A stretch of 64,000 bases of DNA from Trichoplax adhaerens (lineage: Eukaryota; Placozoa; Uniplacotomia; Trichoplacea; Trichoplacidae), in NCBI RefSeq assembly GCF_000150275.1, contig NW_002060944.1, positions 6,113,102-6,177,101 on the forward strand, given 5' to 3'. This document shows, one piece after another, positions 1 through 17,261 of this stretch. Position numbers and translations under genes: made by a program. The stretch's first letter is position 1; each line of letters begins with the position of its first letter. A model generated the notes under the pieces. It ran no database searches. It worked only from the letters and a program-made list of their open reading frames with translations, and had not been told where the DNA came from.

Positions 1-2978
1 AAGTAAAATAGAATATGGTAAAGCTGCTCGACCTGCCTGGCGTCCAAATACTAAACTAGCACCATTAGGTGCAAAACCAGTTGNNNNNNNNNNNNNNNNN
101 NNNNNNNNNNNNNNNNNNNNNNNNNNNNNNNNNNNNNNNNNNNNNNNNNNNNNNNNNNNNNNNNNNNNNNNNNNNNNNNNNNNNNNNNNNNNNNNNNNNN
201 NNNNNNNNNNNNNNNNNNNNNNNNNNNNNNNNNNNNNNNNNNNNNNNNNNNNNNNNNNNNNNNNNNNNNNNNNNNNNNNNNNNNNNNNNNNNNNNNNNNN
301 NNNNNNNNNNNNNNNNNNNNNNNNNNNNNNNTATATACAACAAATGGCAAGGCGCTACGCGAGTTGTCGGAAATGTTGGGATCAGATAAGATTTTCATTG
401 CTGTTGGATCAGAAGGTTTAAAAATGTCTGATCTTGAAGAAATTATGGAAGAAGTTCGTAATTTGCCTGGAAATAATGGCTCTATTTCTCATGGTGCATC
501 TAGTTTTGGTAATAAAAAACCAATTTTAAAACCAATAGGCCAGGAAAAAAACAATCCTCAATCTCATCAACCTGTAAAAACCGATGATTCAACTAAAAGA
601 GCCTCAAGAAATCGAGTAGCAGATACCGCTGACATATCAAGAGTTTCCAATGCCAACGATTTAACTAAATCCTCAAATAACAAATTAGCTGATACTACAC
701 AGAAATCAAGAGCTTCAAGTGATACACTTTCTGAAAAAATGCCATTAACAAATCAAAATATTGAGAAGGATACTTATGAAAACGAAAAGGATATTGATGA
801 AAGTGAGAAGAATGAAGATCAAGTTGACAAACAAGCATCAAACGACGATATCTTTAGTCCCGTCAAGGATACGGTTACAGATGGCGATGTTGATACACAC
901 TCTGAAAAAATGCCATTAACAAATCAAAATATTGAGAAGGATATTGATGAAAACGAAAAGGATTTTAACGAAAGCGAAAAGGATATTGATGAAAGTGAGA
1001 AGAATGAAGATAGAGTTGACAAGCAAGCATCAAACGACGATATCTTTAGTCATGTCAAGGATACGGTTACAGATGGTGATGTTTTCGATGCTACTGCAGA
1101 TATAGAAAAGGAGGAAGAAAGCAAATCGAACAAAGATAATCTAGATCGATCTTCTATCCATGGCGAAGATAATCACGAGCGATCCTCTGTCCACAACGAA
1201 GATAATGGAATAAATTTAAATCAAGAAAAAGCGGGCGATAACGAGGAAAAGGAAGACACAAACAACGTTAAAGATCCTGCTACGCCTGTAAAACTGGGGG
1301 ATACGTTTATAAATAAAGTCAATAATGAAAATATTAATAAATCTGCTGGTAGAAATACCCCTGAAAATAATGAACCTTTACCTAATCGAGAGGGAACTTA
1401 TGAAGATTATTATGTCAAAGGGAATATAATTGGGGATGGTAATTTTGCTGAAGTGTTTCACTGCGTTGAGCAAGATACATTGGTAGAATATGCCTTGAAA
1501 TTAGTCCATAAAAGCAAAATCAAAGGCAAGGAAAGCATGATCCAAGATGAGATTAACATCATGAAAAAATGTCGTCATAAAAATATTATACGATTGATTG
1601 AAGTATTCGACACTCAGATAGAGATCCAATTAGTTATGGAACTAGTAAAAGGTGGTGATTTATTCGATCTTATCTCCGATGTTTCAAAATTTACCGAATT
1701 TGAAGCTAGTGGATTAATTGGAGATTTGGCGGCTGCTCTGCAGTACCTCCATAAACGAAGCATTATTCATCGCGATCTAAAACCAGAAAATTTATTAGTA
1801 AGTTGTGGTAATTCAACTGATTCTACTTGGATATGATAATTTGTGACAATCTGTTTGGCTGCTTAATTATTCGATAAGTTTATCCTCATCAATGCATGCT
1901 ACTCAATAAAATTCTGTTCGTTAGTATTTGATAGACTTGTAGGATATAGGATGTTGCTCTATTCGATTTATTGCGAAAATTATTGTTAGTTACATCTATT
2001 GGTTAGGCAGACTTCCTATTACATTAGTATCATAATTAAGAGTTTACTAATAGATAAATAAGATATTGTAAACGAGATTGCAATAGTCACTAATCATATA
2101 GTGTTCGACTTCTTCTATACTCTATGTATTAGATACGTTAAAATATAAATATTCATAAATTACCGCTACGCTATTTAGTGATAAGATGTAGACTTCATTT
2201 TTACTAGGTAATTATTATAAAGTACCGTAGTAAGTTAAGACTTTATCATCGCAACATAATATTGTAAATAGATAGAATATCAATCACATAATTTACTATG
2301 TACATACAAATTAAATTAATATTACTTCTACCAGCTATATTGAATGTGTTGTCTCTGTTATTGCTTCATTACTAGATTACACAAAACTTTGACGATACTT
2401 TTACGTTAAAACTTGGTGATTTTGGTCTAGCAGTTGTGGTAACTGAGCCGCTATTTCAAATTTGTGGTACACCAACATATTTAGCTCCTGAAGTTCTTGC
2501 TGAAACTGGGTATGGTCTTCCAGCAGATATGTGGGCAACTGGTGTTATCAACTACATTGTACTATGCGGTTTTCCACCATTTCGTAGTAAAGATCGTAAT
2601 CAAAATGAACTATTTAATATCATTAAGAAAGGCGAATTCGAGTATCTATCACCATATTGGGATGATATATCCGATACCGCTACCGACTTGGTTGATAACC
2701 TTTTGATGGTTAATCCAGTTGATCGTTATACCGCCGAGCAAGTACTAAAACATCCATGGATTGTAAATAGAGCTGGATCGATATCAGACGTTGATCTTAA
2801 GGACAACATAACCAATAATATTCGAGAGAATTTCGATCCTAAGAAATCATTTAAAGCTGCTGCTCTAGCTGTTCGAACGGCAAAATTACTTGATCAAACT
2901 GTAGAGTCGCGTGCAGAATCAAGACAAGACAACGATGATGACATATTTGGCGGAGATGACGAAGATTTTGGATTATAG
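1..2978 (+). CDS. DCLK: Doublecortin-like Ser/Thr kinase, 5' end outside window
   Basis: Microtubule-associated kinase with doublecortin (DCX) domains followed by a CaMK-type catalytic domain. Before the gap, frame 2 reads like the end of the first DCX domain and its linker (KIEYGKAARPAW). After the gap, the second half of a DCX domain is clear (YTTNGKALRELSEM, then DKIFIAVGSEG). A long acidic, low-complexity linker follows, and then the kinase: glycine loop IGDGNFAEV (1429-1455), catalytic Lys in YALKLV (about 1490-1506), HRDLKPEN (1768-1791). One intron (1798-2375, phase 0) separates this from LGDFGLA (DFG at 2418-2426) and APE (about 2484-2492). The protein ends with an acidic tail and a TAG at 2976-2978. 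The coding exon from the gap to 1797 is unbroken, unlike the finely split neighbours. The catalytic residues look intact, so an active kinase is expected. The start codon and most of the first DCX domain lie upstream of the window. The family call is firm; the choice between DCLK1, 2 and 3 is not meaningful in this lineage. Confidence 0.93.
84..331. other. Assembly gap (run of N)
   Basis: 248 unknown bases fall inside the DCX region of the kinase gene. The reading frame before the gap (codons starting at position 2) and after it (codons starting at 334) differ by two bases if the gap length is taken literally. So either the gap length is an estimate or an intron lies within it. Confidence 0.99.
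730..1095 (+). repeat. In-frame tandem duplication in the DCLK linker
   Basis: The block beginning SEKMPLTNQNIEKD at 730 recurs at 901, a period of 171 bases or 57 codons. The second copy carries about ten to twelve extra residues of the ESEKDID type. Both copies contain DKQASNDDIFS and KDTVTDGDV. The duplicated sequence is acidic and probably disordered. The high nucleotide identity suggests a recent duplication. Confidence 0.9.
1798..2375 (+). other. Intron inside the DCLK kinase domain
   Basis: The donor GTAAGT lies directly after the Leu-Leu of the HRDLKPENLL motif, and the acceptor is ACTAG. Phase 0 is kept, and the exon on the far side opens with ITQNFDDTF before LGDFGLA. No coding signal is seen inside the intron. 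Confidence 0.9.
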
Positions 2979-4225
2979 TGAAATGGCTTGATTTATATTG
3001 TATGTTATCTCAATCCACGGTAAACATGCTCTAATAAAAATGATCAATAGACTAGAATTATGTATAGCTTTAGTTGAAGACCCTATAAAGTGATGTAAAA
3101 TAGAGATGATTATCATGTAATGTCTATAATCGAACTCTATCTTGAATGCTGGCCTATCATTTAAACTCTTTTAATACAATGTTTCATTATTTGGTGATGT
3201 GACATCATGAATGATGCTAGGACCTCATGCTATTTATTGTTTTGCTATCAAAGAAACGATCTGAATTTATATTTCAGTAATTCATAGTGATACCTACCAG
3301 GTATTGGTTACTAGAATGAAATATGTCCATAGTGATATTTTTCTTGATATTTAAAAGACTCAAATTTGACTGATATTTAGACACTCTGATGGAAATTGTA
3401 GTTTTGCTGACTTTTAATAAAAAATCGCTACTTTTACTGAATTTGTTGTTATAACTGAGTCAAGGAAAGCTGGCAGTAATTGGCATTAAGAACGCTCCCA
3501 CTGTAATATTAACGCGGTGTTGATTACAGTTACCGTTTATACAAAATATAGGCCAAGTTCAACGAATTACGGTAGTTTTTACTACACACAAAGCAGTAGA
3601 GAACTATTGATCGCAGATTTCATTCAATTTAATAAGGATAACATCTTGGAAATATTCACATATAAGTTTCCTGGCAGTCATTTAGTTACTAAAGTAATTA
3701 GTATCTTTATAAAATTATTTATTGCCATTGTTCGTTATAGTTGCGAGTCGTAAGTCTAACCTTAGGTTACGTATATTACGGTATATAGGATTTCATTTTT
3801 GTGTGAATCTTATACGCGTAAAAGACTAGGAGTTGGGTACGTAGCTCGATTCTGTATGTGTAATGTAACGGTAAGATTGATCCGTACAATTATTGGTCGT
3901 CTATTAGCTTTAGTAGACATTAATGTATTTGAGTGTTTAAAGTATATGGTTTCGCTTACTGACGAATGGGTAGAGGTTATTAAGGGAAATATATCCTTTG
4001 CATGAAATCTATAACACAAATACAACGCAAAAGACCAAGTATCATATCAATGTGCATTTATTTTTGTTTTACATCTACTGCTAGTACAACTGCTAAAAAA
4101 TGCAACCCGATGATGCAATAGGAATATTATGCGAATATTATCTTGATAGAAAAGATACAGCGATGAATTAGCGCTTCATTTTAAGTTGATTGACAAGGCT
4201 TCTATTTCGGACAAATTGACTCAGT
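2979..4225. other. Intergenic region between convergent DCLK and SOD2
   Basis: AT-rich spacer between the 3' ends of two convergent genes. It contains a candidate polyadenylation signal for SOD2 on the minus strand (TTTATT at about 4058 on the plus strand, roughly 165 bases after the SOD2 stop) and AATAAA-like words after DCLK (about 3033). Open frames at 3517-3753 and 3799-4025 show no family signature, splice logic or start context, and I treat them as chance. Confidence 0.6.
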
Positions 4226-5593
4226 TTAAGCCTTAGCATTTCGAAAATTATTAGCTACGTCATTCCAATTAATTACATCAAATATTGCATTGACATAATT
4301 AGGCCTAACATTCTTATACTGCAAGTAATAAGCGTGCTCCCAGACGTCAATACCAAGTAATGGAACGTAGCCTGAAGGTAAAAATTTTTTCGATAGTTAC
4401 TAACATGTTAGAATAGAGATAGTAAGTGGAAAATATTTTCATTCGAATGGAAGCTTAACCTGTCGTTGCTTGCAATGGATCTTGGTTTGCACACGTAGCT
4501 ATCTTAAGAGAGTTGCTTTCCTTACAATATCCCTAAATCGAATAATACATTTTAAGTTATTGGCATCGATTGGGTACTACCGTATTGACCAATCTTAAGG
4601 TAAATGTCTGCTTCAATGTTATTTACCAGCCAACCCCATCCTGAGCCTTGAATAGCAATGGTTGCAGCAGATAATTTGGATTTAAAGTTATCAAAAGATC
4701 CAAAACAGGCATTAATAGCATCGCCTAGCTCTCCTGTGGAGTGATGAAAAGTGTTAATGAGTAATGATTCATCCCACTATGACGATGATCCAAATGTAGT
4801 ACACGTATATACGTACTGTTGATTTTTAAGATAAGTGAAATTATGTCATGGCTATTAGTTCATGACGATATGAACAAGCATTATTGCGTTATCGCAACAT
4901 TAAAATAGCGTATGTAGGCATTTGTAAATTAGCACTACAGATTACAGTATGAAGGGTAGATAAATGTTAACGTTACCTATAAGGAATTGTAATATACTGT
5001 ACACTGATTGATTTACCGGTTGGTAGTCCGCCGCCATCATTGGATAGATTTTTCCAAAATATTGAATGATTGATATGACCACCACCATTGAATCGTAGAG
5101 CTCCTTGTAATGTAATGACTCCGCTGATATCATCTAATTAAGTTCAACAAATTAGTACGAGTTCTCCTAATCTTCTTAGAATAGGCTACTCAATATTGAT
5201 ATGACAGTGAAGCCGCTGGCACGAGTACCGAGCAAAGTTTTATTCATTCGCTACGAAATTATTACTAGACTATTACTACAACGACAAGAAGGATCATGGA
5301 CTGCAAGATTGAATTTTATCTATGATATTCAATAGGTAAAAGGAGGAAAGATGATGCCTACTTTTGCTTGTTGCTTCAGCTAGTTTTTCTTCAGCAGCAT
5401 TCAAGTTGGTAACGTAAGTTTGATGGTGCTTGCTGTGATGTAGTTCCATAATCTCAGCAGAAATGGTAGGCTCTAATGCATTGTAAGCATACGGCAGTGG
5501 CGGTAAATCATGCTTCCTTCTAGCTTGAGTGATGAGCAGTGCACTATGGCAGCTGTTTCTTCCTAAAGATTGGCGAAGAACGTTGGCTAACAT
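4226..5593 (-). CDS. SOD2: Mitochondrial Mn/Fe superoxide dismutase
   Basis: Converts superoxide to hydrogen peroxide and oxygen, presumably in the mitochondrial matrix. Five exons on the minus strand: 5593-5362, 5133-5017, 4733-4627, 4532-4460, 4371-4226. The total is 675 bases, 224 residues, close to the usual length of animal SOD2. Every junction keeps frame. The first 25 or so residues ([20 protein letters not shown]) are basic and hydroxylated with no acidic residue, as expected of a mitochondrial presequence; the mature part opens with [16 protein letters not shown]. The metal ligands are visible: His in [12 protein letters not shown], His in [11 protein letters not shown], and Asp and His in [13 protein letters not shown]. 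The core motif QGSGWGWL is also present. The gene is divergent from WDR5 with a 1.2 kb shared upstream region rich in GTACTGTAC words. Manganese is favoured by family membership, but the metal is inferred. Confidence 0.97.
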
Positions 5594-5695
5594 TTCGTTT
5601 ATTGTTTTTCACTCGCTTAGCTTTAGCTGCTTTTCCTGGCAAGAAAAGGTTCGGCGTATGTGATTTGTTGTGTAAGGCTGCTGGCTGTCATCTTA

Positions 5696-5960
5696 CAGTA
5701 CAGTACAGTACTGTACAGTATGTACTGTACAGAACGTACGGTACATTATTTTACAATGGAAGTACTGTACACATACATACGGATTGACGGACGTGCTCCA
5801 GGCATACTGTACAGTGTACAGTGTACAGTACATTACTCCAAGTTTTTACACACAACTGTGTACTGTACATTGTACAGTACATGGACGTCTTCGCGGTCTG
5901 GTCCGGTTCGGACCTTGGTGAGTACAATACTCTTCTGTACAGTACTGTACTGTACTATAG
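5696..5960. repeat. GTACTGTAC palindromic word cluster upstream of SOD2
   Basis: Many overlapping copies of CAGTACAGTAC, TACTGTACAGTA and GTACTGTAC occur at 5696-5746, 5806-5840, 5857-5884 and 5934-5960. They begin about 100 bases upstream of the SOD2 ATG. The word is self-complementary and can form short hairpins. The same word recurs upstream of WDR5, PHYHD1 and CCDC12. Confidence 0.85.
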
Positions 5961-6505
5961 AATTCAAAGATGGTAACTGGTACCGGTTAGCTGTTTCTGG
6001 AATGTCGTCACAATTCGTGACATGGACATTGGACATTCGGATATGGACGCACTAGTGGCTAGGCTACTGACTACATGAAGTAGACTGTAGTAAATGACTT
6101 ATTAAGTGAAATCCTATTTGGCCAAAAATGTCCAAGTGACTTATTGGTATCAAGCCCTACGAATGTTGTATTGCCACGATAGTACTATATAGTACTATTG
6201 CTCTACTTATCCTCACCTTCGATGCTCTATTTCTATTCACTTATTCACTACTATTCATTTCAAAACATTGTTGACGTTCAATAACCGCTTTCAAGCAGAA
6301 CTTACTGCAGGATTCAATGAAATAATACTTAATTTCGAGGCTAAGTCATAAACAGAATGGAGCAATTCTATATACAGTATACTACAGTAGGTCTCGAACG
6401 AATAGAAAGTATTTGGAACACATTCCTTTTCAGACGAGATGAGTCTCCATGTCCAACTGTCCGAGGACCCATCGAGTCGATGGCCCAAGACAATAAAACT
6501 CTTTC

Positions 6506-6580
6506 TACAGTACAGTACAGTGTACGGTAAAGTACAGTACAATGTATGGTAAAGTACAGTACAGGACAGTTTAGCGCTAG
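6506..6580. repeat. GTACTGTAC-type word cluster upstream of WDR5
   Basis: Tandem copies of AGTACAGTACA and near variants (AGTACAGTACAATGTATGGT repeated with small changes) lie about 230 to 310 bases upstream of the WDR5 start codon. A role in transcription is inference from position only. Confidence 0.8.
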
Positions 6581-6813
6581 CTATACTGTACTCTGGCTGC
6601 CTAGTGTACTATACGACGTCACTGTTCCATTCAAGCCAATACGGCCATATTCGCAGTAATGCCATTGGCATGAGATAGCACGTTGACCACCTTTTGTTGT
6701 TGGCCATGGGCCTTGTGCTTGTACCATGCCCAGTAGTAGTAGCATACAAATGTGACAATCTTTCCGCGCTTTAACCTAACTTCAGTGCTAATTCTACTGT
6801 ATGTGCGGCGGTA

Positions 6814-9974
<3,161 letters not shown>

Positions 9975-12336
9975 TCTATTGGACTGATGCCGTGAATCTG
10001 AAAATGACCGGGATCTAGTTTTTAGATTGTGGTAAATGTACTATAAACATGTTGTAATTATCAGCTGTGGTAGCATAAAATAGTTCATCAAAGTGAGCGC
10101 CAGGACACGTATCATCCATCATACTATCATGATCTATTTAACTATATATGTTTACGGTAGATGATAGTATTTATTAAACTATTTGATAAGTCAGCAGCTA
10201 TTGCATTCTTTATCAGTTATTATTAAAATACAATGAACTCTTCTGACGCTCCCTTTGATAGCAAGTAACTTTAGTTTCACTCTTAACCTGTGATAAATTT
10301 ATAGTGTATAAAGATACGTAGACTCATTAACACGCGATTGGTTTATACCTTTAATAAACTATTGCTTACTTCGATATTAGATTCTGACGTTATTCTATAT
10401 TATAATATGTATATTTAATATACTGTAGCTGCGTCAAAGTTTTTGATCCTATCGATGTATTTATTTATTGTTGGAAAGGCTAAGTATCTTACGGTAGTGC
10501 TGTAGCTTCATACCATCAGGATTAACCTCAACGTATATGTACGAGTATATATATAGTACATTAGAGGGTCTTAAGGATTTACAGTACCTACAGTGTGGTA
10601 CGCTGCTGACAATAAAATTAATTGATAGTTATTGTAAAAAATGCTGCTGAATAAATGGATTATCAGTATTGCTGAAGATGAGGTTACACTATGCGAAAGA
10701 AATGCGAAATTTTTAGCTAATTTTAACTACTATGCACCCATGTATGCATAAACGTGTCTACGTACGTGTGCTAATGTTGGCTTTAGATATTGAAGTAAAA
10801 GAGAAGGCGTGTTATTGCTTGGCTACTGTAATATTACCAGGGAGCACAATAAAATGGTGTTTTCTTCCCCCATTACTTCATCATAGCTAAAAATTTTCCA
10901 GAATGATACGTTATAGACTTAAATACTTAGATCGATGGAAGCATAAACGTAAGGTACTGTATTCTTTATGTAGTGAAGTATGCTATTAAGTATTCATGCA
11001 TTAGCGAGTGCAAATGTTAGAAGTAGTAGTATCCTGGTAAGAGATATTGTATACTGAGAGCAGAGACTACTAAAAAGAAAGAGACAAGATAGGAAGCGAT
11101 CATTCACTATACTAATGATGTAGGGACTTACTGTTTTACGGGTCATTTCAACTGTATCGCATGTCTGCAATAGTACGTATACTACTGTCTATACTGTCCA
11201 CGATTGACATCCAAATTAGCTACGATTAGCCTGCTAAATTGGTTTTGTGTAGTATGGCATACGGTTTCATTGGTACTGTATAGCAGAATGATTGAAAAAA
11301 TGATAAGTCTTCACATTATTTGGCACTGAAGGCCGCTTCCTGTCCCGTCCCTGCGAAGTGTTAGCCAGTTGTAAAACATTATGAATTACAGGATATAACG
11401 TAGACAATCGAATAACTACGATTGTAATTGATTGTGTTGTATCGTAAAATATCGTTCATTACGATCGACTAAAGGCTGATCAATCGAATCGTTATTGTGC
11501 TGCTAGGTCGCTAATACAGTATATTACATGCAAGTATATTGGATATTGGACTCGCATTTATAGAAACTACGGCTGAAATTGCTAGCGTGATCACAACGGC
11601 ATGATTGGCGTTCTTTATTATTATTACATCAATATGAGACGAATAGCTTTTTTAGTACTGGTGTGCTGTACTATACAAGTGTAGACAGTTTACAGTGCAG
11701 TGCATCAATGTAAATCTGAATAACAACCAGGCTGCCTTGAATTTGTACGTCGAAGTTTGATTCCTCGATTGGTTTTTAGATGCTGATTGCTGCAAAAATT
11801 GAAACTGAACGGCAGTTATATCCTGTAGACTGTACAGTGTACAGTACTGTATGAGAGCAAGTGTATTATCAGGACTGTACTATACTGTAGCAGTATTATG
11901 ACCAAGCTGCACTATAGACAACTAGTTAAAACTTACTTTCTATTGTAAGCACTGAGTCACCGACAGCACACTTTACTTACACTACAATACAGTACAGTAC
12001 TATCAAGCTGACCATGGTATTGTGCAAAATGAGCTGTCGCCCCTTGAGTCTTCTTCGGGAATTTTTATTCTCCATCCATAGCATTCATCAATCGGGTCAG
12101 ACTATGGCAAATTTCCCTACATAGTTTTACCCCATAATCAAAAGTGGTCATAAAGTTAGAGAGGCAACGATGACAACTTATTTTGCACAGAGTAGTAGCA
12201 TCGTAGGAGGTAATTGTCTTCCCTTGTCACATAGTGCACACGGAATAGATTGCAATTGTGGAATGTACTGTACACTGTACAGTACAGTAGAGACCCTTAT
12301 TATTTGTATCCAGTACAGTAGGTAAAACCGCTCAAA
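9975..12336. other. Intergenic region between WDR5 and PHYHD1
   Basis: AT-rich, with no exon chain I can support. A 39-codon ATG frame near 10640 is within chance expectation for this composition. The last 500 bases hold GTACTGTAC-type words leading into the PHYHD1 start. Confidence 0.55.
11829..12293. repeat. Dispersed GTACTGTAC-type words upstream of PHYHD1
   Basis: Clusters occur at about 11829-11852 (GACTGTACAGTGTACAGTAC), 11875-11890, 11985-12003 and 12264-12293 (TGTACTGTACACTGTACAG). The last ends about 45 bases before the start codon. Confidence 0.8.
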
Positions 12337-15263
<2,927 letters not shown>

Positions 15264-17261
15264 ATAAATTAAGTTACAATAACTATATTTGTATTATACG
15301 CATATGTATTCATTTCTGATAAAGAAATTTTATAGTTTGCATATCTTGCTACATTACGTAATTATCGTATGTCGAGTTGCATATTTTTAAGAAGGAAATA
15401 TTCTTCTGTAAACAGATGACTATAAATTTAATAGCCTTCCAGTAATAGTTATTATGACATATGATATTAGTTCTCACGACCTGCAGATTTATTTACATTA
15501 CATATAAATTTAATTGTAAAGTAGATTGATTAGTAACTTCTGGATATACAGATTATAGTTATTATTACGGGTCTGATAGTGGCAAGATGTAAATGAAATA
15601 AAATCTGGACGTAAATAGATAAATTTTAAGTAATACTGGAATTCAGTAAGATGCCTGATTTCAGTGAATCGTTTGAATATGGTAATCAAATTCTGAATAA
15701 TAATAAAGCTGGTTTTCTTAACTGTTGTCTCTGTCCTAAGCGCTGTTAAAATGGTTATTAACTAACCAAACTATTTAAATGATTCGTAATTTAATAGCAG
15801 CGACAGCAATAGATCAAAATCTGATGGTAGCAAGGTTTTCTTTCTAACTGGCTAACCAACGTTAAATAAGTCTTCGTTAACGATATACAATGACTATTTT
15901 AGTAGTTCCTAATTTTGTGATACTGTACCAAAATTCGAGTATTTCAGAATAATTTATACTAAGCTAACTAGGCCTAACTTTTGTAATTGTAACACTTTAA
16001 TACCAGCAATAACAAAAAGCGATATCGTATACATTACATACTTGTATAAATTAAAGCAAATACGTCTTTGATTATAAGTTTATTCAGGCTGGTTTGTAAC
16101 ATTTTATCACCGTGGGAGTATCATTGTAAAAATATGTAGAAAATTTTGAAATCCTTACTTATCCAGCTTAATAATAGTCGTAAATTCCACTTTAAGAATA
16201 AATGATAGTCAAAGGCGCGGTCTGAATAGATTTTATTCTCTCATGACAATAGTTTGTATTGTAATGTTATATAGATAAAACTATAGATTAGAAGGTGATA
16301 AGCCGTGTATATCATGAAGATGATAAATTATGAAATAGATTTTCGAGTTCAAGCGTCGTTGGGAAAGTGTCTGTTCAGCCTAATCTTAGCGTTAAAATTT
16401 TCTGATTTAAAATCAATACTGAGATATAGGGTGATGATTATGAGTCAAGGTAGAATGGAAAGCGTCATCAATATTTAGTATCTACTTATTAAAATATTGA
16501 CATAATAGAATAGCGGACAGCTGTTGATTTCCCATATAAAAAATTTTCTACCTATTCATTCGTTCACCTCTATTGGCCAACCCACTACTCATGCTAAATT
16601 TATAGGCTACCTTTTGATCTTGATATTATGAATACAAAGTTAAATGTTACATAACATCAATAATTTCGATCCAATACATCCCTAAAGGGATAGCTTTGAT
16701 GTTAATCGATATCTAGAAATTTATCTTCCCTTAATTTCAACATTGTAGCCAATTTCTAACGAGATAATTACAGTTAACTTAGCTAATTTAGTGACTTATT
16801 CGATGGTGATCATTCAATATAGTGAACATTATAAGAAAATATTATCATTGTTTACACGTTAGATTGTGTAGACGGTAAAAAATTTTTAGAGGGCCGTTGC
16901 TAGCGTTGTTATTTCATTTAAAATGGAAGCGTTAACTGTATTATAAATTCTATCATGACGTCGTAACCAATGAAAATAATTAACAAAGCCAGCTGATTAC
17001 GGCCTATGAAAAGGACTGCAAGAATGTTTTACAATCTTATCGAAATGATGATAATCATGCTTTTGTTGTTGATATTCTTTCTTTATGTCGACAGATATTG
17101 TTGAATGTTAAATAACCAGTATTTATTGATGATGATTCAAATTGAACAGTAGGGCGATACAGTTAAATGTCAGTGCGATTAAATTTAAATACGAGAAATC
17201 GTTATATCATCATCAAAGTTTTTCTATCGCTTGATCTAAGTTCAACGAATTGCATTAAAGG
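15264..17261. other. Intergenic region between PHYHD1 and the sulfotransferase
   Basis: About 2 kb of AT-rich sequence. A plausible polyadenylation signal AATAAA for PHYHD1 lies at 15597-15602. No exon chain, RNA gene or clear repeat was seen. Confidence 0.55.

Larger units (their letters stand above)
5594..6813. other. Divergent SOD2/WDR5 upstream region
   Basis: A 1.2 kb region between two divergent start codons, so it should contain both promoters. It holds two dense clusters of the GTACTGTAC/TGTACAGTACA word, listed separately, and a short perfect inverted repeat (GGTCC-ggttc-GGACC, near 5900). Open frames at 5539-6055 are produced by the palindromic repeats and match no protein. Confidence 0.6.

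Noticed and set aside
3517-4025. Open frames between DCLK and SOD2
   Set aside because: No domain, no splice chain and no sensible start context; length is within chance for this composition.
5539-6055. Overlapping plus-strand open frames rich in Tyr, Thr and Val
   Set aside because: They are created by the GTACTGTAC word array in the SOD2/WDR5 upstream region and have no family features.
6018-6470. Possible inverted-repeat element (ATGGACATTGGACATTCGG against CCATGTCCAACTGTCCGAGG)
   Set aside because: The arms match only partly and no target-site duplication was found, so a MITE cannot be claimed.
10640-10760. 39-codon ATG frame
   Set aside because: Frames of this length are common by chance in sequence with about one stop per 13 codons per frame.
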